Assembly (NCBI GenBank): GCA_022821905.1
Contig: JAJECS010000024.1
Location: 124,001 to 188,000, forward strand
DNA length: 64,000 nt
Reading direction: 5' to 3'
Origin: Chloroflexota bacterium
GTDB taxonomy: Bacteria; Chloroflexota; UBA11872
Position numbers and translations under genes: made by a program. Below are positions 35,518-43,508 of this stretch, one piece after another (positions within the stretch are counted from its first letter, which is position 1; each line of letters begins with the position of its first letter). The notes under the pieces were generated by a model. The model made no database searches. It worked only from the letters and a program-made list of their open reading frames with translations, and was not told the DNA's origin.

Positions 35518-35541
35518 CATTCCCGCGGAGGCGGGAATCCA
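35518..35541. repeat. Short ATTCCCGC palindrome
   Basis: ATTCCCGC, GGAG-type spacer, GCGGGAAT followed by CC: the same outer arms as the 53-bp repeat but without the inner hairpin. Confidence 0.7.
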
Positions 35542-35635
35542 GGCCCGGAGGCCCGTGTAGGCTCCCTTCCAGTCGCGGAGCCGGACCCGCTGGTAGGCTC
35601 GCCGCGGCACCGCGCATCGCGTATCGGAGTCACAC

Positions 35636-36661
35636 TTGCAGCGTCAGCCCGCCGTCGTCGTTCAGGGCCTGGAGAAGACCTATCCCGGCGGCACCCGCGC
35701 CATCGACGGCATCGACTTCACCGTCGAGCAGGGCGAATTCTTCGGATTTCTCGGCCCCAACGGCGCGGGCAAGACCACCACCATCAAGATCCTGGCCACG
35801 CTGCTGTCCAAGAGCGGCGGGCACGTGGAAGTCGCCAGCATCGACATCGACGAGGACGCGCGGTCAGTCCGGGCAGCCATCGGCGTCGCGCTGCAGGAGG
35901 TCGGCCTGGACGATCTCTCGAAGGGACGCGATTTCCTGGTCTTGCAGGGGCGTCTCTACGGCATCGGACGCGCCGAGGCCAACCGCCGCGCCGATGAGCT
36001 GCTGGAATTGGTGGGCCTGTCGGGCGTCGGGAAGCGCAAGATCGGCTCGTACTCCGGCGGCATGCGGCGGCGCATCGACCTGGCCGGCGCGCTCATGCAC
36101 CGGCCCAACATCCTGTTCCTGGATGAGCCGACTTCCGGACTCGATCCCCAGAGCCGCCTGGCGATCTGGGAGCACCTGGAAGATCTCAACGCGCAGGGCG
36201 TGACCATCATGCTCACCACCCAGCACATGGACGAAGCCGACCGGCTGTGCCGGCGGCTGGCCATCATCGACCACGGACGCCTGGTCACCGAGGGCTCGCC
36301 CAGCACGCTCAAGGCCGGCGTCGGCGGCGACGTGGTGCGCGTCTCCTTCGGCCCGATGGACTCCCCCGACGGCCGCGCCGACACCGCGCTCGGCGCCCTG
36401 TGTCAACTCCCCTCGGTGCGGGAAGCCGACACCACGCCCGACGGTCTTACGGCCACGGTCGACGACGGCGGCGCCGCCGCGCCCGCGATCCTGCGAACCC
36501 TGAACGATGCCGAAATCCCGGTCGCCAACCTTGCCGTCACCCGTCCGTCGCTGGACGACGTCTTCCTGCATCACACGGGACGCGAGATTCGCGAGGCCGA
36601 CGCCGATGAGGACGCCGAGTCGCGCGTGTGGGGCCAGTGGATGGGCGTAAATCGGAGGTAA
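35636..36661 (+). CDS. ABC transporter ATP-binding protein (DrrA/ABC-2 exporter type)
   Basis: 341 aa, TTG start after GGAG. Walker A FLGPNGAGKTTTIKILATL, Q-loop region VALQEVGLDD, signature YSGGMRRRIDLAGALMHRP, Walker B ILFLDEPTSGLDPQSR and H-loop LTTQHMDEADRLC are complete. The C-terminal domain of about 100 residues resembles the daunorubicin-resistance ATPase DrrA. With the permease that begins 2 bp after its stop it forms a two-gene exporter, possibly for a hydrophobic or toxic compound or a lipid. Confidence 0.93.
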   Translation: MQRQPAVVVQGLEKTYPGGTRAIDGIDFTVEQGEFFGFLGPNGAGKTTTIKILATLLSKSGGHVEVASIDIDEDARSVRAAIGVALQEVGLDDLSKGRDFLVLQGRLYGIGRAEANRRADELLELVGLSGVGKRKIGSYSGGMRRRIDLAGALMHRPNILFLDEPTSGLDPQSRLAIWEHLEDLNAQGVTIMLTTQHMDEADRLCRRLAIIDHGRLVTEGSPSTLKAGVGGDVVRVSFGPMDSPDGRADTALGALCQLPSVREADTTPDGLTATVDDGGAAAPAILRTLNDAEIPVANLAVTRPSLDDVFLHHTGREIREADADEDAESRVWGQWMGVNRR

Positions 36662-36663
36662 CC

Positions 36664-37428
36664 ATGCTGATCCTGCGCGAAAGCACCTATATCTACGTCC
36701 GCAATCTGAAGACCTGGCTGGCGCAGCCCACGATGATCGTGGCCGCCGTGCTCTCGTCCGCCGTCATGTATCTCTTCTTCGGCGAGCCGCTGCGCGGCAT
36801 CACGGGCCTGCCTGGATTCCCGGCCGCGGACTACCAGGCCTTCCTGACCGCCATGGTGATCGTGATGGCCGTCGTCTTCAGCGGCAGCGACATGGCCATG
36901 GTGCTGCTCACCGACATCATGTCCGGCTACGTCGACAAGCTGCTGCTCTCGCCGGTCAACCGCTTCTCGATCCTGCTGGGAACCCTCGCCATCGGCGCCA
37001 CGCGAGCCATCGCCCAGGTGGTCGCGATCATCCTGGTGGCCACGGCCATCGGCGTGCGCTTCGAAGGCGGCGTGCTCGGCATCCTGGCCGTCATCGTGGC
37101 CACCACGCTGCTCGGGGTCGCCATGGGCTGCGTGGGGCTGATCATCGCCGTGCGCACCCGCAGCGTGCAGGTCACCGTGAACAGCTGGCTACTGTTCATG
37201 CCGCTGGCGTTTCTCACCTCGGCCTTCATGCCGCGCGAGCTCATCACCGGCTGGTTCCAGTTCGCCGTCGGCCTCAATCCCGTCGAGTACATCCTCGTCG
37301 CCGTCCGCACCGTCATCATCGACGGCTGGGTCTGGGAGCACATCGTCCCGGGCTTCTGGGTGCTGCTGGGTACCAGCGCCGTCCTCATCGGCCTCGCCAC
37401 GTACGAATACCGCCGCGCCACGAACTGA
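36664..37428 (+). CDS. ABC-2 type transporter permease
   Basis: 254 aa, ATG 36664 directly after GGAGGTAACC. About six transmembrane helices in the ABC-2 pattern, including TMIVAAVLSSAVMYLFFG, FLTAMVIVMAVVFSGSDM, VVAIILVATAIGVRF, TTLLGVAMGCVGLIIAV and the conserved FAVGLNPVEYILVAVRTVII. The amphipathic stretch YVDKLLLSPVNRFSILLG is the usual coupling loop (family RLLVTPVSR-like). It partners the preceding ATPase. Confidence 0.92.
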   Translation: MLILRESTYIYVRNLKTWLAQPTMIVAAVLSSAVMYLFFGEPLRGITGLPGFPAADYQAFLTAMVIVMAVVFSGSDMAMVLLTDIMSGYVDKLLLSPVNRFSILLGTLAIGATRAIAQVVAIILVATAIGVRFEGGVLGILAVIVATTLLGVAMGCVGLIIAVRTRSVQVTVNSWLLFMPLAFLTSAFMPRELITGWFQFAVGLNPVEYILVAVRTVIIDGWVWEHIVPGFWVLLGTSAVLIGLATYEYRRATN

Positions 37429-37522
37429 AGCCGTGCCGGGGCGGCGCTTCTCGGTATGACACCCGCCGCCGCGTCGTCCACAATCGCCGCCTGAGGTGAA
37501 CACACGACGGTAGCGCCGGGCT

Positions 37523-38683
37523 ATGAAGATCACCGACGTCCGCACGTTTCTCTACGCGAATCCCGACGTCAACCCGCGCTTCGGGCCGATCCTGTTCGTG
37601 CGGGTGGATACGGACGCGGGGATCTCCGGCTGGGGCGAGGGGTCCACCTGGGCCGGCGGGTCGGCGCTGATCGTCGACTACGGCCTGCGCCAGATTCGCG
37701 ACATGCTGATCGGTCGCGACCCGTCCGAGATCGAGGCCATCTGGCATGACATCTACCGGCGCTATACCTACATGGGCTCGCGCGGGATGCCCACGCAGAT
37801 GCTCAGCGCCATCGACATCGCGCTGTGGGACATCAAGGGCAAGGACCTGGTCCGACCGATCTACGACCTGCTTGGCGGCAAGGTGCGGGAGACCGTGCCG
37901 GTCTACGCCAACGCGTGGTGGCCGGACGACGCGCACGAGCCGCGGGACTTCGCCGAGGCGGCGCTGCGGACCGTCGAATTGGGCCATCAGGCGATGAAGA
38001 TCGATCCGTTTTCCGAAATGGCGGAGGCGTTCCCCGGATACGTGAGCGGCGAGATCACGCCGGAGCACGAGTCGCGCGGGATCGCTCGCATCGCGGCCAT
38101 TCGCGAGGCCGTAGGGCCAAACATCCACATTCTGATCGACGCCCACGGCCAGTACGACGTGCCGAGCGCCATCCGCGTCGCCGACCGACTGGCGGAGCTG
38201 GACATCGCCTGGCTGGAAGAGCCGGTGCCGCCCGAGAGCCACGACGCGCTGCGGCAGGTGCGCGAGAACACCGCCGTGCCGATCTGCGTGGGCGAGCGGC
38301 TGTTCACCCGCTTCGACTTCGCGCCGATCCTCGAGCGGCGCCTCGCCGACTTCGTCATGCCCGACGTGTGCTGGACCGGCGGCATCAGCGAGCTGCGGCG
38401 CATCGGCGCCCTGGCCGAGGCCCACTACGTGCCCCTAAGTCCGCACAACGCCGCCGGGCCGATCCAGATCGCGGCTGGCTCGCACGTGGGGATGACGACG
38501 CCGAACTTCTATCGGCTGGAGCACGCCATGAACTGGATTCCGGCCTACAACGCCCCGCTGCGCGAGCCGCTGGGGTTCGAGAGTGATTTTCTGACGGTGA
38601 GCGACCGACCGGGTCTCGGCATCGAAGTCGACGAGGACTACCTGGAGGCGCACCGGTACCTGGAGTCGGGCACGGTTGGCTAG
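37523..38683 (+). CDS. Enolase-superfamily sugar-acid dehydratase (galactonate dehydratase-like)
   Basis: 386 aa. Capping domain SGWGEGSTWAGGS and LSAIDIALWDIKGKDLVRPI; barrel residues Lys in QAMKIDPF, Asp and His in IDAHGQYD, Glu in LEEPVPPE, Glu in GERLFTRFDF, His in LSPHNAAGP. This is the D-galactonate dehydratase-type constellation. Product would be a 2-keto-3-deoxy aldonate. It follows the ABC-2 exporter by 94 bp on the same strand. Substrate unassigned. Confidence 0.86.
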   Translation: MKITDVRTFLYANPDVNPRFGPILFVRVDTDAGISGWGEGSTWAGGSALIVDYGLRQIRDMLIGRDPSEIEAIWHDIYRRYTYMGSRGMPTQMLSAIDIALWDIKGKDLVRPIYDLLGGKVRETVPVYANAWWPDDAHEPRDFAEAALRTVELGHQAMKIDPFSEMAEAFPGYVSGEITPEHESRGIARIAAIREAVGPNIHILIDAHGQYDVPSAIRVADRLAELDIAWLEEPVPPESHDALRQVRENTAVPICVGERLFTRFDFAPILERRLADFVMPDVCWTGGISELRRIGALAEAHYVPLSPHNAAGPIQIAAGSHVGMTTPNFYRLEHAMNWIPAYNAPLREPLGFESDFLTVSDRPGLGIEVDEDYLEAHRYLESGTVG

Positions 38684-38770
38684 TTCCCTCTCCCTTTGGA
38701 GACCTTTGCAATATCCATCCGGGCTTAGGGATGACCGGGCGCACCCTTTCCGCTGCCAGGTTGAATGCGG

Positions 38771-38823
38771 GGTGGATTCCCGCCCCGTATCAAGTACGGG
38801 GCAGGCTCTTCGCGGGAATGACG
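38771..38823. repeat. 53-bp palindromic intergenic repeat, copy B (inverted)
   Basis: Exact reverse complement of 34161-34213, base for base, 4.6 kb away and in opposite orientation. The two copies flank the rhmD-like gene, the ABC exporter and the galactonate dehydratase-like gene. Confidence 0.85.
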
Positions 38824-38873
38824 GTTATGGAGGGCAGGAATCACGTGGTAGTTCCCATGGGTCTCGTGCCGGC

Positions 38874-40142
38874 ATGAGAATCACGGGCGTCGACCGCATC
38901 GCGCTCGATGTTGGGTTCACGCCGCGCACGGAGCCGCATATGCGGCGGGGGATCTTCGACTTCTCGCTGATCGAGGTCTGCCGGGTCTCCACCGATACCG
39001 GCATCGTCGGCTGGGGCGAATCCCGCGCCATGCACAACTGGGACCGCGACATGGACGCCGTGGATGCCGGCGTCATCGGTCGCAACCCGGCAGAGCTGCT
39101 CTGGCGCGACGAGCTTGGCAGCGGATTGCAGCAGGCCATGTTCGACCTCACCGGCAAGTCGCTCGGCGTGCCCGCGCACCGGCTCATCGGCCGCCAGGCG
39201 CGCGCCTGGGTCCCGCTGGCGTGGTGGTGCTACGACATGCCGCCCGAGGACTGGGCCGCCGAGGCCGAGGACGCCGTGGCCGCGGGCTACACGGCCTTCA
39301 AGCTCAAGCCGCGGCCCTGGTTCGACCTGATGGCGCAGATGGAGGCGATCAGCGCCGCCACACCGGACCACGCCACTTTCGACCTCGACTTCAACGGCTT
39401 TCTGCTCGACGCCGGATTCGCGCAGCAGGTCCTGGCCGGGCTCGAGGCGTTTCCCAAGATCCACATGTTCGAGACGCCCATTCCCCAGCGCGACGTTGCC
39501 GGCAACGCGGCGTTGCGGGCGAAATCCCGTCGCGCAATCGCGCTGCACTTCGAAGAGCCGGACTTCCTTACGGCGACGCAGGAGCACGTCTGCGACGGCT
39601 TTGCGGGGCACGGTGAAGGCGTCGCCTCGACGCTGCACTACGCGGCCCTGGCGCACGCGGCCAATCTGCCGTTCTTCGTTCAACTGGTGGGCACGGGCAT
39701 CACCACCGCCTTTGCCTCCCACATGTCCGCCGCGCTGCCCGCCGCCCGCTGGCCCGCCGTGACCGCATTGAACGTCTACTCCGACGATCTGGTCACCGAG
39801 CCGCTCGATATCCAACGCGGATACGTCCGCGTGCCCGAGGCGCCGGGCCTGGGCATCGAGATCGACGAGCAGGCCCTGGAGAGATTTCGTCGCGATACCA
39901 CGGGGCCGAAGCCGCTGCCGCGCGCAATCTATTCGGTTCGCTGGCCCGACGGCCGCACTGCCGAGTACGTATCGGTCCGGGCCTACGAACGCGATTTCAT
40001 GACCGGCAACCAGCCCTCGTTCGAGCGCGGCGTCACCCTGACCACCCGCGAGGACGACGGCAGCGTCGAGTTCGACAACCGCCATCGCGCGGTGTCGTCG
40101 GCCGGGATCCCGCACCGCTCGGATCCGATTCCCTCGTTCTAG
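38874..40142 (+). CDS. Divergent enolase-superfamily protein with C-terminal extension
   Basis: 422 aa from ATG 38874; reading further upstream would translate the 53-bp repeat. KxK motif in FKLKPRPWFD, first metal ligand in FDLDFNGFL and second in MFETPIPQ are recognisable, and a third may be in LHFEEPDF. The usual His general base (PHN-type motif) at the barrel's end is not found; the region reads VQLVGTGITTAFASHMSA. About 75 extra residues follow the fold (IYSVRWPDGRTAEYVSVRAY onward). It may catalyse a different reaction from its neighbours, or none. Confidence 0.75.
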   Translation: MRITGVDRIALDVGFTPRTEPHMRRGIFDFSLIEVCRVSTDTGIVGWGESRAMHNWDRDMDAVDAGVIGRNPAELLWRDELGSGLQQAMFDLTGKSLGVPAHRLIGRQARAWVPLAWWCYDMPPEDWAAEAEDAVAAGYTAFKLKPRPWFDLMAQMEAISAATPDHATFDLDFNGFLLDAGFAQQVLAGLEAFPKIHMFETPIPQRDVAGNAALRAKSRRAIALHFEEPDFLTATQEHVCDGFAGHGEGVASTLHYAALAHAANLPFFVQLVGTGITTAFASHMSAALPAARWPAVTALNVYSDDLVTEPLDIQRGYVRVPEAPGLGIEIDEQALERFRRDTTGPKPLPRAIYSVRWPDGRTAEYVSVRAYERDFMTGNQPSFERGVTLTTREDDGSVEFDNRHRAVSSAGIPHRSDPIPSF

Positions 40143-40221
40143 GTGGGAGCGAGTCAGCACTTGCCCCTGGCTTGATCAGGAAAAACGGAGACATCCCCGA
40201 CTTCGCGGCGCCCCGACCCGA

Positions 40222-40227
40222 TAGAAT
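40222..40227 (+). promoter_or_regulatory. -10-like TAGAAT box, unit 1
   Basis: TAGAAT located 46 bases before ATG 40268 and 58 before ATG 40280. No clear -35. Confidence 0.4.
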
Positions 40228-40267
40228 CCCGTCAGCGTCTGCGCCCCGACGCGTGGACCCACAACAG

Positions 40268-40468
40268 ATGAGGTTCTCGATGCGCATCATTCTCGCCGTG
40301 CTGCGCCTGGCTACCTGGCCCGTGCGCCGCATTTGGCGCTTGTTCGTACCGGCGCCCAAGCAGCACACCATGGGGAAGCACTTGCATCGACGTCAAAGCC
40401 AACGGACGGGCAACTTTGTAAGCAGGACCCACTCTGAGGGCGGGGCCCGGCGGGTCTTCTGGCCGTAA
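40268..40468 (+). CDS. Small basic protein, tandem family copy 1
   Basis: 66 aa from ATG 40268; the internal ATG at 40280 gives 62 aa and matches copy 2's spacing from its TAGAAT box. It begins MRFSMRIILAVLRLATWPVR, then RRIWRLFVPAPKQ, with a hydrophobic-then-Arg-rich N-terminus, a PxPxQ box and a hydrophilic tail (HLHRRQSQRTGNF). The pattern LAVxRx(5)VxRxxRx(3)PxPxQ is shared with copy 2 and largely with copy 3. No database family recognised. Possibly a membrane-surface amphipathic helix; function unknown. Confidence 0.55.
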   Translation: MRFSMRIILAVLRLATWPVRRIWRLFVPAPKQHTMGKHLHRRQSQRTGNFVSRTHSEGGARRVFWP

Positions 40469-40514
40469 CCGTTCGGACTGGCCCACCGGCGCAACCGAGC
40501 TCGTGATGATCGCC

Positions 40515-40520
40515 TAGAAT
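40515..40520 (+). promoter_or_regulatory. -10-like TAGAAT box, unit 2
   Basis: GCCTAGAATCA context, 58 bases before GTG 40573. No convincing -35. Confidence 0.4.
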
Positions 40521-40572
40521 CACACAAGGTTTCGAGTCCAAGTATGCAGGCGAACGTCGATTGGAGCCTTTC

Positions 40573-40755
40573 GTGAGCGTCATCCTCGCGGTGCCCCGCT
40601 TTCTCGCTCGGCTCGTGACTCGCTTCAGGCGCTGGGTCACACCTACCCCCGAGCAGCGCATGCACTCGGCGCAGCAACGCCGGCAGGCGCGGCAACAGGC
40701 GCACGACGCCCTGCGCAAGCATTACCCCCGCAGCGGCGGGCCGGGCTGGCGCTAG
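40573..40755 (+). CDS. Small basic protein, tandem family copy 2
   Basis: 60 aa from GTG 40573, placed six bases after GGAG; a TTG four codons earlier is less well supported. The N-terminus reads MSVILAVPRFLARLVTRFRR, then WVTPTPEQ, then a Gln/Arg-rich helix (RRQARQQAHDALRKHYPRSG). An amphipathic, strongly basic helix is likely. Paralogue of copies 1, 3 and 4. Confidence 0.6.
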   Translation: MSVILAVPRFLARLVTRFRRWVTPTPEQRMHSAQQRRQARQQAHDALRKHYPRSGGPGWR

Positions 40756-40777
40756 CCGCTCGCCTTGATCCGGCGGC

Positions 40778-40806
40778 TTACGGGCCGCCTGACCATCACC
40801 TAGAAT
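40778..40806 (+). promoter_or_regulatory. Predicted promoter of unit 3, with the -35 inside a hairpin loop
   Basis: TTACGG (40778-40783), 17 bases, TAGAAT (40801-40806). TTACGG is exactly the loop of the hairpin GGCGGC (40772-40777) / GCCGCC (40784-40789), which follows the copy 2 stop and could also end its transcript. Confidence 0.5.
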
Positions 40807-40852
40807 CAGACCCGCATGCGTACGTGCAGCTGCACGGCGATAGGAGATTTTC

Positions 40853-41026
40853 ATGGGCGCACTACTCGCGATTTGGCGTTTTACCAAGCGACTCGTTTAT
40901 CGCACCTGGCTGTGGCTCACCCCTTCCCCAGAGCAGGAAGCTCTCGCGAAGCAAATCCGCAATGACCAGAGTCAAGAGACGCGCACCCGCGTAGATATGG
41001 CTGGCCGCTCGCGTCTTCGGTTCTAG
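40853..41026 (+). CDS. Small basic protein, tandem family copy 3
   Basis: 57 aa from ATG 40853, six bases after AGGAG. It reads MGALLAIWRFTKRLVYRTWL, then WLTPSPEQEALAKQIRNDQS, with a charged tail. Alignment with copy 2: LLA/ILA, RLV, W-TP-PEQ at the same spacing. It is the best-formed unit, with promoter, leader, ribosome site and gene all recognisable. The leader contains the 12-bp palindrome GTGCAGCTGCAC. Function unknown. Confidence 0.65.
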   Translation: MGALLAIWRFTKRLVYRTWLWLTPSPEQEALAKQIRNDQSQETRTRVDMAGRSRLRF

Positions 41027-41048
41027 CCGCTCAGCTTTACTCGGCCGC

Positions 41049-41078
41049 TCACAGGCCGCCGTCACCATCGCCTAGAGT
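41049..41078 (+). promoter_or_regulatory. Degenerate promoter of unit 4
   Basis: TCACAG, 18 bases, TAGAGT (41073-41078). Same arrangement as unit 3, including the GCCGCC...CACCATC(A/G)CC spacer, with one base changed in the -10. Confidence 0.35.
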
Positions 41079-41157
41079 CAACGCAGAATCCGTACGCGCA
41101 ACTGCACGAGGCTAAGGCCGTTTCAGGCGGGCGCTACTCGCACCACCCCGCGCCTTG

Positions 41158-41319
41158 ATGCGCCTCGCTCAACGGTTCTGGCTGTGTGTCACGCCTGCGC
41201 CGGCGGAAGAGATTCTCTCGCAGCAGGTGCGCAGAGACTTGCGCAATCAGCAGAGTCACGAGACGCGCGCCTGGCATGTGCACCCAGGTCGACGAAATCA
41301 CCCGGGCTTCCAACGCTAG
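41158..41319 (+). pseudogene. Small basic protein, tandem family copy 4, probably start-less
   Basis: In the position of copy 3's ATG (52 bases after the -10 box) this copy has AGG at 41125. The frame stays open through ALLAPPRALMRLAQRFWLCV, TPAPAEEILSQQVRRDLRNQ and QSHETRAW to a stop at 41319, clearly homologous to copy 3. The only usable starts are TTG 41155 or ATG 41158, which would drop the hydrophobic N-terminus and give about 53 aa. Either a decaying copy or a shortened variant. Confidence 0.55.
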
Positions 41320-41382
41320 CTATCCGCCAGTATCCAAGGATTCACAACAGGCTGCGGCCACGAACAGCGCGTTCAGCATCGC

Positions 41383-42417
41383 CTACCCGAACGGCCGCCG
41401 CTCGTTCCGGTCTAGCGGCAGCGAGATCGGCCTGCCGCCCTCTTCGACCGAGAGGTAGGCCGCCTGCATGATCTCCACCGCCCGCAGGCCGTCCTCGCCG
41501 GTCAGCACCGGCGGCTCGTCGCGCAGCACCCAGCCGGCGAAGCTGTCCCACTCGGTGTCGAACGCCTCCTCGAAGCCGTAGCCCTCGAAGAAGGTCGTCT
41601 GCATCGGGCCGTCGTGCGTGGCGTAGTGCACCGCCACCTGCCGCGGGTCGTAGGCGATGCCGCCGTGCTCGCAGGCGATCTGGTAGCTGAACGACGTGCG
41701 GTACGTCGCCATGGGAAATGCCGTTGTGACCTGGATCGAGCCCAGCGCGCCGCTGCGAAACCGCAGGTTCACCGCAATCGCGTCGTCGTAGTCCGTCACG
41801 TCGGGAAACAGCTTGGGACCGACCATCGCCGAGACCGTGTCGACCTCGCCCAGGTAGTAGCGGATGGTGTCGACGTCGTGCGTGCCGGCCCAATACAGCA
41901 GCCCGCCGTTGGCCGCCTTCCGGGACCAGAACCCGTGGATCCGCCGCCCGAAGTAGCCGTGCACGTTTATCGAAAGCGGCTGTCCAAACTCTCCGGTGTC
42001 GAGCAGGCGCTTGATCTCGGCGTGCGCGCCGCGGAACCGTCGCTTGTGACCGATCATGAGCTTCACGCCGTGACGATCGGCGGCCTCGATCATGTCGTGG
42101 CACTCGGCCACGGTGATCGCCATGGTCTTCTCGCAGAAGATGTGGCGCCCGGCCGCCGCCGCGTCCACCACGATGTCGCGGTGCGTGTTGTGCGGCGTGG
42201 CGACGGCGACGGCGTCGCAGTCGCACTCCGCCAGCAGGTCGCCGTGGTCGCCCCAACAGGGCGTGCCGTACTCCTCGCCGCGCCGCTGAGCGGCTTCGGC
42301 GTTCACGTCGGCAACGCCGACCAGCTCCAGCTCGGGCCGCCGCGCGACAATCTTGGCCACCTCGCCGCCGAAGTTCCCGGCGCCGATCAAGCCGACGCGC
42401 ACAACCGATTGCGCCAT
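41383..42417 (-). CDS. Gfo/Idh/MocA-family NAD(P)-dependent oxidoreductase
   Basis: 344 aa from ATG 42415-42417. GLIGAGNFGGEVAKIVARRP (Rossmann), CDAVAVATPHNTHRDIV, IFCEKTMAITVAECHDMIEA (EKT instead of the usual EKP), and HKRRFRGAHAEIKRLLDTGE plus GGLLYWAGTHDVDTIRYYLG for the active site (Lys/His/Asp). Last gene of a four-gene minus-strand operon headed by the dehydratase at 45577. Likely oxidises a sugar, inositol or their acids. Confidence 0.88.
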   Translation of the reverse strand: MAQSVVRVGLIGAGNFGGEVAKIVARRPELELVGVADVNAEAAQRRGEEYGTPCWGDHGDLLAECDCDAVAVATPHNTHRDIVVDAAAAGRHIFCEKTMAITVAECHDMIEAADRHGVKLMIGHKRRFRGAHAEIKRLLDTGEFGQPLSINVHGYFGRRIHGFWSRKAANGGLLYWAGTHDVDTIRYYLGEVDTVSAMVGPKLFPDVTDYDDAIAVNLRFRSGALGSIQVTTAFPMATYRTSFSYQIACEHGGIAYDPRQVAVHYATHDGPMQTTFFEGYGFEEAFDTEWDSFAGWVLRDEPPVLTGEDGLRAVEIMQAAYLSVEEGGRPISLPLDRNERRPFG

Positions 42418-42433
42418 TTGCCCGTTTCCCCGG

Positions 42434-43477
42434 CTATGCCGCGTCGATGGCCGCGGCCATCCGCTCGAACGAGGCGTCGTCGAGCGTGCGGTGGTGGAAC
42501 CAGTTGGGCGGATTGCCCAAGAGGTCGTGCAAGTCGTTGATGTCCGCAAGCACCGTCTTCACCTCGTCCCAGGTGCAGCCAATCTCGGCGGGACGGTAGC
42601 GCACCCGGCAGAGATCGAGCAGCGCCTTCGTCTCGTCGAATCCCCACCCATACACGTGGGCGTTGATGAGCGAGCCCAGCGACACGGCCTCCGAGTGAAT
42701 CAGCTCGCGGCCCAGCACCCACTCGAACGCAATGACGAAGGTGTGGTCGATGCTGCGCGAGACCTTCATGTCAAACGTGGGCACGTCGTAGCGCTCGCGG
42801 TTGATCTCGCTGGCGATGCGGATCGCGTCGTCGCTCAACTGGCCGTTTTCGTCGAGGCCCTCGCTGAACTGCCGGCAGCGTTTGTAGATCCAGGCCAGTG
42901 TCCCATCCGCCGCGGCCTGGTCCATCGGCGGGCCATCCAGGCCCTGCTCTTCCCACCAGAGCCACGACCCGATGTGCCCCAGGTTGCAGATGCATTCGCC
43001 CATGCCGGCCCGGTTGAGATGCGGCGGCGCCGCCGCGATCACGCCGTAGTCCAGCAGCAGGTAGTCAGGCGCGACCGTGTCGTGGAAGAACTCCCAGATT
43101 TTCGCGCGGCGCACCGCCACGGGCGCCTGGAAGATCGCGCCGGTCGAGACGATGGTGGGAATCAGGACGAGCGGCTTGTTCAGCTTCCAGGCCACGTATT
43201 TGCCGACATCCAGCGCGTTGCCGCCGCCGATGCCCAGCACCACGTCGGCATCAGGTAGACGCTCGATCAGCGGCTCGACATAGCCCTCGGCCATGCCCTG
43301 TTGGAACTCGAGCTGCCGCGGCGCGTGGGGAAAGAACTCCTCCACCACGGCCCACGCGCTGGGCGACGTGATGGCGAGATAGGAGTCGAACGTCGGCCCG
43401 TAGGCCGCCAGCAGATCGTGACCGTAGCGGGCGTCCCACTTTCGGCTGTCTAACACCATGAGCGCTTTCTCCGCCAT
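42434..43477 (-). CDS. Glycerol-1-phosphate dehydrogenase-like protein (iron/zinc alcohol dehydrogenase superfamily)
   Basis: 347 aa. The NAD-binding element DVVLGIGGGNALDVGKYVAW and PTIVSTGAIFQAPVAV are typical of the glycerol dehydrogenase/G1P dehydrogenase/dehydroquinate synthase-like superfamily. Metal-ligand regions would be AGMGECICNLGHIGSWLW and SRSIDHTFVIAFE (His). Bacterial members include AraM-like glycerol-1-phosphate dehydrogenases. Beside a dehydratase and DapA-family enzyme, a polyol or sugar-acid substrate is as likely as glycerol phosphate. Confidence 0.8.
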   Translation of the reverse strand: MAEKALMVLDSRKWDARYGHDLLAAYGPTFDSYLAITSPSAWAVVEEFFPHAPRQLEFQQGMAEGYVEPLIERLPDADVVLGIGGGNALDVGKYVAWKLNKPLVLIPTIVSTGAIFQAPVAVRRAKIWEFFHDTVAPDYLLLDYGVIAAAPPHLNRAGMGECICNLGHIGSWLWWEEQGLDGPPMDQAAADGTLAWIYKRCRQFSEGLDENGQLSDDAIRIASEINRERYDVPTFDMKVSRSIDHTFVIAFEWVLGRELIHSEAVSLGSLINAHVYGWGFDETKALLDLCRVRYRPAEIGCTWDEVKTVLADINDLHDLLGNPPNWFHHRTLDDASFERMAAAIDAA

Positions 43478-43508
43478 CGCAGCCCGCGGTCATCATACGC
43501 CGGTAGCG

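Larger units (their letters stand above)
40222..41319 (+). repeat. Tandem array of four small-gene cassettes
   Basis: TAGAAT boxes at 40222, 40515, 40801 and TAGAGT at 41073 recur every 293, 286 and 272 bases. Each is followed 46-58 bases later by the start (or former start) of a 53-66 codon gene. Copies 3 and 4 share leader length (46 bases after the box) and wording such as CTGCAC and the final TTTC; copies 2 and 3 share GGAG(N6)-start spacing and TTTC just before the start. Between units runs a conserved TAGCCGCTC...GGCCGCC spacer. The array is evidently built by successive tandem duplication. Confidence 0.75.

Noticed and set aside
38676-38873. Longer N-terminus for the enolase-superfamily protein at 38874
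   Set aside because: The extra residues are translation of the 53-bp repeat and non-conserved sequence; the fold begins at MRITGVDRIALDVG.
40393-41068. Minus-strand open frames across the small-gene array
   Set aside because: They cross several units without respecting the repeat phase, whereas the plus-strand frames restart with each unit behind a ribosome site.
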